From contig CACHFM010000002.1 in the NCBI GenBank assembly GCA_902579105.1, positions 1 to 64,000 on the forward strand: 64,000 nt of DNA, read 5' to 3'. The number at the start of each line of letters is the position of its first letter. The first letter of the stretch is position 1. The notes under the pieces are model-generated. The model made no database searches and was not told the DNA's origin. It saw only the letters and a list, made by a program, of their open reading frames with translations. Of this stretch, positions 47,013 through 54,648 are shown piece by piece. The stretch comes from an uncultured Pelagibacteraceae bacterium (lineage in GTDB: Bacteria; Pseudomonadota; Alphaproteobacteria; Pelagibacterales; Pelagibacteraceae). The translations under genes and the position numbers were made by a program.

Positions 47013-47411
47013 TTAAATTTTTAAAGCTTTTAAAACAGTTTTTAAAGGTAGAAGTAAACACTCTTTTCTAGATAGGTTTTTTTTATTTAGAATTTTTTTA
47101 AAATCTTTCCAGTTTTTTTCTAGAGTTGTCTTAACATCATCAAATAATTTCTCACCATTAGATATAAAAGATTTTATCTCATCTATTTTCTTATCTTTAA
47201 TTTTTCTTGATAATAAGCTTACTGATGCTTGGCAATAAACACACGATTTGCATTGATATCCCATGTCTTTAACAACATCATTTTTTACAATTAAGCTTAT
47301 TTCCATTTCATCACCACATAAAGGATTTTTATTTTTTGATTTATGAGTAAAATTTTTGATAATTTTATTATTCTCGGTCTGAGAAGCTATTTCTAAAATT
47401 CTAAGGTCCAT
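47013..47411 (-). CDS. NifU/IscU-like iron-sulfur scaffold protein
   Basis: A 132-residue protein with three scaffold cysteine positions: NPLCGDEMEISL near residue 32, MGYQCKSCVYCQASVSLLS near residues 51-69, and RKECLLLPLKTVLKAL near 117. These match the IscU/SufU N-terminal domain that builds 2Fe-2S clusters. A dedicated scaffold fits the many clusters of FdsA and FdsGB. It is the first gene of the operon, 43 bases divergent from mobA. The extra CxxC in the central cluster is unusual compared with IscU. Confidence 0.82.
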   Translation of the reverse strand: MDLRILEIASQTENNKIIKNFTHKSKNKNPLCGDEMEISLIVKNDVVKDMGYQCKSCVYCQASVSLLSRKIKDKKIDEIKSFISNGEKLFDDVKTTLEKNWKDFKKILNKKNLSRKECLLLPLKTVLKALKI

Positions 47412-47454
47412 TATATTTCTTTAATTCAATCTCTAATGTTTTATATTTTGATAA

Positions 47455-48063
47455 ATGGATCATAACAATATTTTAGGCACAGTACTAGCAGGCGGAAAGT
47501 CCGAAAGGTTTGGAGAGGACAAATCTCAAGTAAAATTAGAAGGCAAATTACTTATTGATTATATTTTATCTGAGATAATCGATGAATTTAAGGAAATTTT
47601 GGTTGTTTCAAATAATCAAATTAAATTTAAACATTCAGACAAAATTTCAGTGATTGAAGATTTAAAAAAAGATCAGGGTCCACTGGGAGGAGTATTTACT
47701 GCGATGAAATGGATAAAAGAAAAAAATAAAAATTACAAATGGATTTCTACCTTTCCTGTTGACACTCCATTTTTTAAAAGAGAGATTTTGCAAAACTTTT
47801 TAAGTGAGATAAATTTAGAAGAAAGTAATCTATTTTTTATCAAATCTAATCAAACAAGACATAATATATTTGGAATTTGGTCTATTGATTTAATGGAAAA
47901 ATTAGAAGAAGATTTGAACAATGGAGAGAGAAAAGTAGAGGTTTGGGCTAACAAAGTTGGTGTAAAAGTAATAAATATGGAATTTATAAATAAAGATCCA
48001 TTTTTTAATATTAATACAAAGGATGATTTAGAAAAAGCTAAAGAAAAAATTAACAATGATTAG
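47455..48063 (+). CDS. mobA: Molybdenum cofactor guanylyltransferase MobA
   Basis: A 202-residue nucleotidyltransferase: GTVLAGGKSERFGEDKSQVKLEGK at 8-31, DLKKDQGPLGGVFTAMKW and FPVDTPFF with the metal-binding Asp. It attaches GMP to molybdopterin, giving the MGD used by FdsA. It is divergent from the formate operon and overlaps moeA by 8 bases, so cofactor synthesis and enzyme share an intergenic control region of only 43 bases. Confidence 0.94.
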   Translation: MDHNNILGTVLAGGKSERFGEDKSQVKLEGKLLIDYILSEIIDEFKEILVVSNNQIKFKHSDKISVIEDLKKDQGPLGGVFTAMKWIKEKNKNYKWISTFPVDTPFFKREILQNFLSEINLEESNLFFIKSNQTRHNIFGIWSIDLMEKLEEDLNNGERKVEVWANKVGVKVINMEFINKDPFFNINTKDDLEKAKEKINND

Positions 48064-49309
48064 TTATCAAACTTCTAAAAGAATTTTAAAAAAAGGAATT
48101 ATTAAAATTAAAAGTGAGAGTATTTTAAGTATTAATTCTTTGAATAGAGTTGCTTCATCAAATATTTACTCTAAATTTAACTATCCATCTAGTGATAATG
48201 CAGCTTTTGATGGTTATGCCATTAGTTCAAATGATACTAAAAATATAAATAAAAATAAATCGAAGGCTTTTAAGATAATTGGATCTATCGCAGCTGGAAA
48301 AAAACCTTTTAAAAAAAGAATAAAGAAATTTGAAGCAGTTGAAATAATGACAGGCGGTATTATTCCAAATGGTTTTGATACTATTATTCCAATAGAACAA
48401 ATAAATTTTTATCCAAATAATAAAACTCGAAAATTTATTTTAATAGATAGAAAAATAAGTAAATATAATCATATAAGATTTGCAGGATCTGATTATAAAA
48501 AAAATGAATTAATTATTAAAAAAAATACTATTATTTTACCAAACCAAATATTAGCTTTAAAAACATTAGGTATTAAAAATATTAATGTGAAGAAAAAAAT
48601 TAATATTCTTTTTTTCTCAACTGGTAATGAAATATCGAACGGTGACACAATCCCTAATTGGAAAGTTAGAAATTCAAATAGTCATTATATTAAAAATTTA
48701 AACGTGAACTTTTTATTTAACTTTAAGAATGGTGGAATTTTAAGAGATAATGATGAGAAAGTTTTCAAATTAAAAATAAGAAAAATGTTAAATTCCAAAA
48801 CTGATATAATTGTTACTTCAGGGGCCGTTTCAGCTGGCAAATATGATTTTATTCCTAATGTAATAAAAACTTTTAGATTATCTAATTATTTTAAAAGTGT
48901 AGCAATAAGACCAGGTAAGCCGGTTTTATTTGCTAAATTTAAAGGTAAACAAAAAGCAATCTTTGGATTACCAGGAAACCCAATGTCTTCAGCTGCTTGT
49001 TTTAGATTTTTTGTATATCCTTATATTTCGAGTTTATTAAACCTTAGTGATGAAAGACCTATTCAAGCTGTTTTAAAAAATAATTTTGTTAAAAAGAAAA
49101 ATTTTACAAGGTTTGCAAAAAGTAAAATTAACACAACTAAAAATGGAAAAATCGAAGTTGAAATTTTAAAAGGTCAAGAGTCATTCAGAATTAAATCATT
49201 TATAAAATCAAATATTTGGACATTGTTACCTGCGGGTAAATCAAAATTTAAAAAAGGTGAGATTGTAGATTGTTTTTTTTCAAATTATTCTAATCAAAGT
49301 TTGATTTAG
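48056..49309 (+). CDS. moeA: Molybdopterin molybdenumtransferase MoeA
   Basis: A 417-residue protein: SDNAAFDGYAISS near the start, EIMTGGIIPNGFDTIIPIEQ, FFSTGNEIS, the MoCF-binding TSGAVSAGKYDFIPNV and FGLPGNPMSSAACF, and a short C-terminal domain IV. MoeA inserts molybdate into adenylated molybdopterin. It is notably Lys-rich. No MogA or MoaABCDE gene is in the window, so earlier steps lie elsewhere. Confidence 0.95.
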   Translation: MISYQTSKRILKKGIIKIKSESILSINSLNRVASSNIYSKFNYPSSDNAAFDGYAISSNDTKNINKNKSKAFKIIGSIAAGKKPFKKRIKKFEAVEIMTGGIIPNGFDTIIPIEQINFYPNNKTRKFILIDRKISKYNHIRFAGSDYKKNELIIKKNTIILPNQILALKTLGIKNINVKKKINILFFSTGNEISNGDTIPNWKVRNSNSHYIKNLNVNFLFNFKNGGILRDNDEKVFKLKIRKMLNSKTDIIVTSGAVSAGKYDFIPNVIKTFRLSNYFKSVAIRPGKPVLFAKFKGKQKAIFGLPGNPMSSAACFRFFVYPYISSLLNLSDERPIQAVLKNNFVKKKNFTRFAKSKINTTKNGKIEVEILKGQESFRIKSFIKSNIWTLLPAGKSKFKKGEIVDCFFSNYSNQSLI

Positions 49310-49360
49310 AGAATATCATTTTTGTTGTAGTTAAATCCTTTTGCAATTAAACATTTGCCT

Positions 49361-50266
49361 ATGTTAGAGCTTAAAAATCCAAAAATTGCAGTTCCAGTTG
49401 TTTTGGTTGCAGGACTTTTATGGTCTTTTGGAGCGCCAGTTGTCAGATACATGAATGATCCACATTTATTTACATGGCAGTATATTTTTGGAAGAGGAGT
49501 AACAATATTTATTTTATTGAATTTATATTTATACTTTGAGGAAGGTGTTAATTTTTATAAAAATTATTTCAAAATAGGCTTGTCAGGAATTATTGGTGGT
49601 TCTGGTTTAGGAATTGCAATGATCACTTTTATCTATTCAATAACTAATACTAGCGCTGCAGTTACTTTGTTATGTTTAGCGGCAATGCCTTTTTTTACTG
49701 GTCTATTAGCTTTTTTATTTCTAAGGGAAAAAATCTCTTTAAATGTTTGGATATCAATTTTAATTGCATCAGTTGGATTGGGTATTATGGCAGTTGATAG
49801 TAACGAACAAAATTCATTAATTGGATTTATATTTGGAATAACCTCTTCAATAGGATTTTCAATTTTTTCAGTAACTTTAAGATGGAAAGAACAAACTCCA
49901 AAATTTACTACTGTAGCGTTCGCAGGTTTTTTCTGTGTTATTTTTTCATCAATAGTTATTTTAGCAAATGAACAAGTTTTCTTTTCAACAAGTTATAATA
50001 GCGCATTGTTTTCATTGCATGGAATACTAGTATGCCTTGGTTTAATTTTATATTCAATTGGCTCAAGAGCAATTCCTGCTGCAGAATTAACCTTATTATC
50101 CTTGACAGAAGTAATTGGAGGAATTTTTTGGGTATGGATACCTATTTTAGGAATTAATGAAGTGCCTTCAGTTAATACTATCATTGGTGGCTTTTTTCTT
50201 TTTATATCTATAGTTTATTATAGTCTTATCATGCGTTGGAATAAGAGATATATAGCTCTTAATTAA
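49361..50266 (+). CDS. EamA-family (DMT) transporter
   Basis: A 301-residue membrane protein with ten hydrophobic helices in two EamA halves (VPVVLVAGLLWSFGAPVVRYMN through FLFLREKISLNVWI, then LIGFIFGITSSIGFSIFSV to IGGFFLFISIVYYSL). The substrate is unknown. The ATG at 49361 is chosen; an upstream TTG at 49355 adds two residues. It precedes the amidinotransferase gene by 12 bases, so it may move a substrate or product of that enzyme. Confidence 0.88.
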   Translation: MLELKNPKIAVPVVLVAGLLWSFGAPVVRYMNDPHLFTWQYIFGRGVTIFILLNLYLYFEEGVNFYKNYFKIGLSGIIGGSGLGIAMITFIYSITNTSAAVTLLCLAAMPFFTGLLAFLFLREKISLNVWISILIASVGLGIMAVDSNEQNSLIGFIFGITSSIGFSIFSVTLRWKEQTPKFTTVAFAGFFCVIFSSIVILANEQVFFSTSYNSALFSLHGILVCLGLILYSIGSRAIPAAELTLLSLTEVIGGIFWVWIPILGINEVPSVNTIIGGFFLFISIVYYSLIMRWNKRYIALN

Positions 50267-50278
50267 AAATTGAAAATT

Positions 50279-51394
50279 ATGAGTGATAACAAGATTATTG
50301 TTAATAGTTGGAATGAATGGGATCCATTGAAACATGTAATTGTAGGAAAAGCAGATGGCACATGCATACCTGCTCCAGAACCTGCTCTTGATGCTAAAGT
50401 TCCAGAAGATTCCGATATGAGAGGTCAATACGGCCCTAGAACCAAAGATACAGTCGATAAAGCTAACGAGTTATTAGATAATTTTTCAAATATGTTAATT
50501 AAAAAAGGAATTAAAGTTGATCGTCCAACTCCAATAGATTTTAATCAAAAAACGTCCACACCTGATTGGAAGGTTGAAACAATGTTTGGTTGTATGCCGC
50601 CTAGAGATGTTTTGCTTACTGTTGGTAATGAAATTTTAGAAGCTACTATGAGTTACAGATGTAGATGGTTTGAATACCTTTGTTATCGACCACTTTTAAA
50701 ACAATATTATAATTCTGACCCTAACATGAGACATGAGTCTGCACCAAAACCAAGGTTAACAGATGCTGATTATAGAAAAGATTATTTATCAGATACGATA
50801 GGTATACAAAAAAGATTAAAATGGACAGAAGATAAATTTTTTGTAACTACAGAAGAAGAACCATTATTTGATGCTGCTGATGTATTAAGATTTGGTAAGG
50901 ATTTAATTGTACAACATGGTTTTACAACTAATTTAAAAGGTATTGATTGGTTAAAAAGACATTATAAAGATCATAGAGTACATGCTGTTAATTTTCCTGG
51001 AGATCCATATCCAATACATATAGACGCAACATTTACACCAATTAAAGAAGGTTTAATTATCAATAACCCTCAAAGAAGACTTCCAAAAGAGCAAAGAAAG
51101 TTATTTGAAGATAATGGATGGGAAATAATTGATAGTGCTCAACCTGCTCATAATGAACCACCACCATTGTGTTATTCATCAACTTGGTTATCAATGAATG
51201 TACTAGTTTTAGATCCAAAAACAGTATGTGTTGAAAAAAGTGAAATTTATCAAGCTGAACAATTAGATAAATTAGGTATGGAAGTAATTCCAGTTGAGCT
51301 TAGAGATGCTTATGCATTTGGAGGTGGTTTACATTGTTGTACAGCAGATGTTTATCGTGATGGTGAACTAAAAGATTATTTTCCAAAACAATAA
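50279..51394 (+). CDS. Glycine amidinotransferase-like protein
   Basis: A 371-residue guanidino-group enzyme related to L-arginine:glycine amidinotransferase: VNSWNEWDPLKHVIVGKADG at the start, MPPRDVLLTVGNEILEATMSYRCRWFEY, DAADVLRFGKDLIVQ with the catalytic Asp, FPGDPYPIHIDATFTPI with the catalytic His, and GGGLHCCTADVYR with the Cys nucleophile (first Cys). It would move an amidino group from arginine to glycine or another amine. A TTG three codons upstream is rejected. It adjoins a threonine-aldolase-like gene. Confidence 0.85.
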   Translation: MSDNKIIVNSWNEWDPLKHVIVGKADGTCIPAPEPALDAKVPEDSDMRGQYGPRTKDTVDKANELLDNFSNMLIKKGIKVDRPTPIDFNQKTSTPDWKVETMFGCMPPRDVLLTVGNEILEATMSYRCRWFEYLCYRPLLKQYYNSDPNMRHESAPKPRLTDADYRKDYLSDTIGIQKRLKWTEDKFFVTTEEEPLFDAADVLRFGKDLIVQHGFTTNLKGIDWLKRHYKDHRVHAVNFPGDPYPIHIDATFTPIKEGLIINNPQRRLPKEQRKLFEDNGWEIIDSAQPAHNEPPPLCYSSTWLSMNVLVLDPKTVCVEKSEIYQAEQLDKLGMEVIPVELRDAYAFGGGLHCCTADVYRDGELKDYFPKQ

Positions 51395-51396
51395 AT

Positions 51397-52449
51397 ATGG
51401 CAAAAATTAAAACTAAAAGAGAAAGAGTAAAATTTGCTTCAGATAATGTTACTGGAGCATGTCCTGAAGTTTTAGATGCAATATTGCAGGCAAATGATGG
51501 AGATAGAACTCCTTATGGCAATGATCAAATATCTACAGATCTTCAAAATAAATTTTCAGAAATATTTGAAAAAGATGTGATAGTTTTTCCTACAGCATCT
51601 GGTACAGCCGCTAATGCTTTAGCATTATCAACTATGACACCTTCTTTTGGAAATATATATTGTCATAAATTATCTCACATAAATACTGATGAATGTGGAG
51701 CGCCTGAATTCTATACTGGGGGAGGAAAACTTGTAACTTTAAATGGAATTAATGGGAAAATAACTGCTGAAGAGTTGGACCAAACAATCATGGGAAAAGG
51801 AATTGTACATCATACTCAACCTTCTTCGGTTAGTATTACTCAAGTTTGCGAAACAGGAGAAGTTTATCAATTGGATGAAATTAAAAAAATTGCTGATGTA
51901 AGCCATAAGCATAATTTAAATATACATATGGATGGAGCAAGATTTGCTAACGCATTAGTATCTTTAAATGTAACTCCCGCTGAAATGACGTGGAAATCAG
52001 GTATAGATGTTTTATCATTTGGAGCAACTAAAAATGGTTGTTTAGCAGCAGAAGCAATTATATTTTTTAATAAAGATTTAGTTGGAAATATTGCTTTTTT
52101 AATGAAAAGGGCAGGACATTTGTTGTCTAAAATGAGTTTTGTTTCAGCACAGCTAAATGCATATATATCTAATGATGTGTGGTTAAAAAATGCAAAACAT
52201 GCAAATGAAATGGGTAAAAAAATAAGTGAAGGATTAAAACAGCATTCAGAAATTAATCTAACTTATCCCACAGAAGCAAATGAAGTTTTTGCAAAATTTC
52301 CTAAGCAAGTAATAGAATATTTAAATTCTAAAGGGTACCAAATGAACGAGGAAGAATTAAACGGTAAATCAGTTAGATTAGTTGCTGCATGGAACACTTC
52401 TCAGAGTGATGTTGATGAATTATTGGAAACAATAAAAAAATCTAACTAG
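51397..52449 (+). CDS. Threonine aldolase-like PLP enzyme
   Basis: A 350-residue beta-eliminating-lyase-family protein: FASDNVTGACPEVLDAI, YGNDQISTDLQNKFSEIF, VFPTASGTAANALAL, the conserved HMDGARFANALVSL, and the PLP lysine in LSFGATKNGCLAAEA. The low-specificity L-threonine aldolase reaction gives glycine and acetaldehyde; some relatives act on other beta-hydroxy amino acids. Two bases follow the amidinotransferase stop, so the pair is co-expressed and may supply glycine to it. It overlaps the small convergent gene by 8 bases. Confidence 0.88.
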   Translation: MAKIKTKRERVKFASDNVTGACPEVLDAILQANDGDRTPYGNDQISTDLQNKFSEIFEKDVIVFPTASGTAANALALSTMTPSFGNIYCHKLSHINTDECGAPEFYTGGGKLVTLNGINGKITAEELDQTIMGKGIVHHTQPSSVSITQVCETGEVYQLDEIKKIADVSHKHNLNIHMDGARFANALVSLNVTPAEMTWKSGIDVLSFGATKNGCLAAEAIIFFNKDLVGNIAFLMKRAGHLLSKMSFVSAQLNAYISNDVWLKNAKHANEMGKKISEGLKQHSEINLTYPTEANEVFAKFPKQVIEYLNSKGYQMNEEELNGKSVRLVAAWNTSQSDVDELLETIKKSN

Positions 52450-52669
52450 GATTTTGTTTTAAAAATTCAATATATTTTAAAACATCATCGTAATTTTCAT
52501 CAGGGATATCTTTATAACTTTTGTTGAATTTAGTCTTAACACAAATAGCAACATGAGCGTAAGCGTTTCTTCCTTTTGGATGATTAGGATGGTCGGGAAG
52601 TTGACCCTCCAAATAATCGCCAGCTTCCTGAATAATTTTCCAGAGTTTACTTGCGTTTTCTTTGTTCAT
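52442..52669 (-). CDS. Small conserved hypothetical protein, intact copy beside R-M islet
   Basis: A 75-residue protein. Its C-terminal half, NAYAHVAICVKTKFNKSYKDIPDENYDDVLKYIEFL, resembles the short ORF6C-type domain of phage regulators (SYKDxP then acidic helix); this is by recollection and weak. No membrane segment or signal peptide is seen. The first 60 bases are duplicated at 54585-54644. Reconstructing the ancestor, this gene followed phyH by 5 bases in one minus-strand operon; the R-M islet now separates them, so it has a new upstream region. Confidence 0.7.
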   Translation of the reverse strand: MNKENASKLWKIIQEAGDYLEGQLPDHPNHPKGRNAYAHVAICVKTKFNKSYKDIPDENYDDVLKYIEFLKQNPS

Positions 52670-52670
52670 A
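52611..52670. repeat. 60-bp direct repeat, left copy (R-M islet boundary)
   Basis: Identical to 54585-54644 except G at 52664 against A at 54638. It begins AAATAATCGCCAGC and ends TTTGTTCATA, and is the 5' end of the small gene read on the minus strand. The repeat offset is 1974 bases. Outside both ends the flanks differ at once. Confidence 0.97.
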
Positions 52671-52772
52671 ACGATCCAAGTCTAAATTTGTCCCCAAATG
52701 ATCTATTCTATTTTCTGGTTATCCTATAAATTACATAGATATACAATATAATTACTTTTAGATTCGTTTTAT

Positions 52773-53630
52773 ATGGACGCAAATAAGATTCATTTCGAGC
52801 AAGAAAATCTTCAAAGAGAACTTAATTTAGAGGAAGATTTAGATGTTTGGAAATTCATATTATCTTTAAAAGACAATGAAGTTGAAATTGAAGGAATAAA
52901 CGATAAAGAAAATTTTAAAGTAAAGTATTTTGATAGAGATAAAGCCTCTAGAGATATTAAAAAATTTCCTAACAATAAAAAACCTATTGTTTTTTTTAGA
53001 CAAAGAACAAAAACGATATGTCAAAAAATATGGAATATGAGAACACTTGACTTTAACTTACAAAAAGAAGAGCAGATGAATTTTGCAATGGTTAAAAAAT
53101 TTACAGAAATGCTTATAAATTGTCCTAAGGAGATACAGCTAGAATTTACAAGGCCTCCAAAAAAACAATCAATAAATGAGAAAATTTCATTTAATACATT
53201 AAAGAAATACCTCAACAGTAATTTATGGAATGTAGAGAAGCCTGCAAATGGAGAGTGGGTTGTGGAAGAAGAAAGAATCAAACAAAATCCTGAACATCAA
53301 AGAAAGCTTGCGAATAAAGCTAGAAGTGTAGATTTTATAATCTCATCACAACAAAATCCAAATTTCAAATTTTACGGTTTTGCAAAATTTAGCCAAGCTA
53401 AAGGAAGTGGCCAAGGACTTCAGGCAGGGGAAGCAAAAACATTTTTAAATGAATGTAAAGATTATTGTGATGCTAATGATGATAAAAATCATTTTTTCTG
53501 TTTAATTGATGGTATAGAGGGAGGTAAAGCAGTTAAAAAATTAAAACCAGTGGTAAGACGTTACAATGACAGAATATATATTGGTAATTCTTTTGAAATA
53601 ATTCAAAAAATATCTAAGCATGAAGTCTAA
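52773..53630 (+). CDS. Putative restriction endonuclease of the islet
   Basis: A 285-residue soluble protein of a family I do not recognise with confidence. The candidate nuclease core is near residues 185-225: VDFIISSQQNPNFKFYGFAKFSQ and a Gly/Gln-rich GSGQGLQAGEAKTFLNE. An Asp followed by a strand with Ala-x-Lys in place of Glu-x-Lys is compatible with a divergent PD-(D/E)XK active site. It is placed first in the islet and overlaps the methyltransferase start by 11 bases, the usual type II R-M order. It could instead be another defence effector. Confidence 0.6.
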   Translation: MDANKIHFEQENLQRELNLEEDLDVWKFILSLKDNEVEIEGINDKENFKVKYFDRDKASRDIKKFPNNKKPIVFFRQRTKTICQKIWNMRTLDFNLQKEEQMNFAMVKKFTEMLINCPKEIQLEFTRPPKKQSINEKISFNTLKKYLNSNLWNVEKPANGEWVVEEERIKQNPEHQRKLANKARSVDFIISSQQNPNFKFYGFAKFSQAKGSGQGLQAGEAKTFLNECKDYCDANDDKNHFFCLIDGIEGGKAVKKLKPVVRRYNDRIYIGNSFEIIQKISKHEV

Positions 53631-54609
53631 ATATAAAATAATTAAACAAGATTGTATTAAATGGATGAATGCACAAAATCCTAAATCCATTGACTGTATT
53701 GTGACCTCTCCTCCATATAACTTAAATATTAAATATGGAAATTATGATGACTCTGCACCAAGAAAAGTATATTTAGTTTGGTTAGCAGAAGTTGCTAAAG
53801 CCATTAAGAAAGTACTTAAAGACAAAGGTCAATTATTTTTGAATATGGGTTATTCTAACTCTGATCCCTTTGTTGCAATGGATGTAGCTCAAGTTTTTAG
53901 GAAATACTTTATTTTACAAAATCAATTTACATGGGTTAAACACGTTGTAGTTAATGATTTTGGTCATGGTCAATACAAACCAATAACATCAAATAGATAT
54001 ACAAGCGCAACTACAGAAAGCGTTTTTCATTTTACTAAAAAAGGTGATGTTGCAATAGACAGATTGGCTATTGGACAAAGAAATCAAACCCATCCTATTT
54101 ATCCAGAACTTTATAGCGAGAATAGGCATAGAGCTGTAACTAGAAGGAAAATTGCAAAACGAATGAAATTTAAAAATTATAAAGATGTTCTAGCAAATGC
54201 TACCGACACACAAAAAAAAGAGTTTGAAAATAAGGTTAAACAACTTTTAAAAGAAATACCGTATGAGCCTGAGAAAAAAAAATGTATTGGTAATGCTTGG
54301 TTTATACCATATACCCCAACAAGCAAACTTTCAAAACAGATAGGTGTAGATAAAGGCCATAATTATAGAAAAAATAGTAGAGCAGATCATCCAGCCACAT
54401 TCCCAGAGAAACTATCTGAGCAATGTATTAAACTAAGTGGAATTAAAAAAGGTAGTATTGTTTATGATCCATTTTTAGGCACCGGAACAACTTTGGTGTC
54501 TGCAATAAAACTTGGAATGATAGGTATTGGAACTGAGATTAACGAAAACTATAATAAATTTTCAAAAAAAAGAATTAGCTTAGTAAATAATCGCCAGCTT
54601 CCTGAATAA
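53620..54609 (+). CDS. Site-specific DNA methyltransferase (beta-type, TSPPY)
   Basis: A 329-residue amino-methyltransferase: catalytic motif TSPPYNL near residues 29-35, DKGQLFLNMGYSNSDPF, WVKHVVVNDFG, NAWFIPYTP, and the SAM motif DPFLGTGTTLVSA near 287-299. Catalytic motif before SAM motif indicates the beta order; TSPPY is commonest in N4-cytosine enzymes but occurs in N6-adenine ones. The central region (about 120-220) would be target recognition. The last seven residues, NNRQLPE, and the stop are encoded by the duplicated host repeat, so the native C-terminus may have been clipped. Confidence 0.9.
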   Translation: MKSKYKIIKQDCIKWMNAQNPKSIDCIVTSPPYNLNIKYGNYDDSAPRKVYLVWLAEVAKAIKKVLKDKGQLFLNMGYSNSDPFVAMDVAQVFRKYFILQNQFTWVKHVVVNDFGHGQYKPITSNRYTSATTESVFHFTKKGDVAIDRLAIGQRNQTHPIYPELYSENRHRAVTRRKIAKRMKFKNYKDVLANATDTQKKEFENKVKQLLKEIPYEPEKKKCIGNAWFIPYTPTSKLSKQIGVDKGHNYRKNSRADHPATFPEKLSEQCIKLSGIKKGSIVYDPFLGTGTTLVSAIKLGMIGIGTEINENYNKFSKKRISLVNNRQLPE

Positions 54610-54643
54610 TTTTCCAGAGTTTACTTGCGTTTTCTTTATTCAT
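54575..54643 (-). pseudogene. Truncated second copy of the small hypothetical gene
   Basis: Reads the first 20 codons of the 75-residue gene (ATG at 54643-54641), then Leu-Ser-stop in islet DNA, giving a 22-residue fragment. It sits 5 bases downstream of the phyH stop, the position the intact gene probably held before insertion. One silent C-to-T difference from the intact copy is seen in the second codon. Confidence 0.88.
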
Positions 54644-54644
54644 A
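54585..54644. repeat. 60-bp direct repeat, right copy (R-M islet boundary)
   Basis: Partner of 52611-52670, 59 of 60 bases identical. It overlaps the last 25 bases of the methyltransferase gene, including its stop at 54607-54609. A long target duplication created on insertion explains both copies. Confidence 0.97.
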
Positions 54645-54648
54645 TTCA

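Noticed and set aside
49800-49830. GAACAAAATTC inside the EamA gene as another SOS box
   Set aside because: The second half-site is missing at seven bases and it lies well inside a coding region.
52611-54644. Insertion sequence or composite transposon explanation for the 60-bp repeats
   Set aside because: No transposase or integrase gene and no terminal inverted repeats between the copies, and the repeat is host coding sequence.
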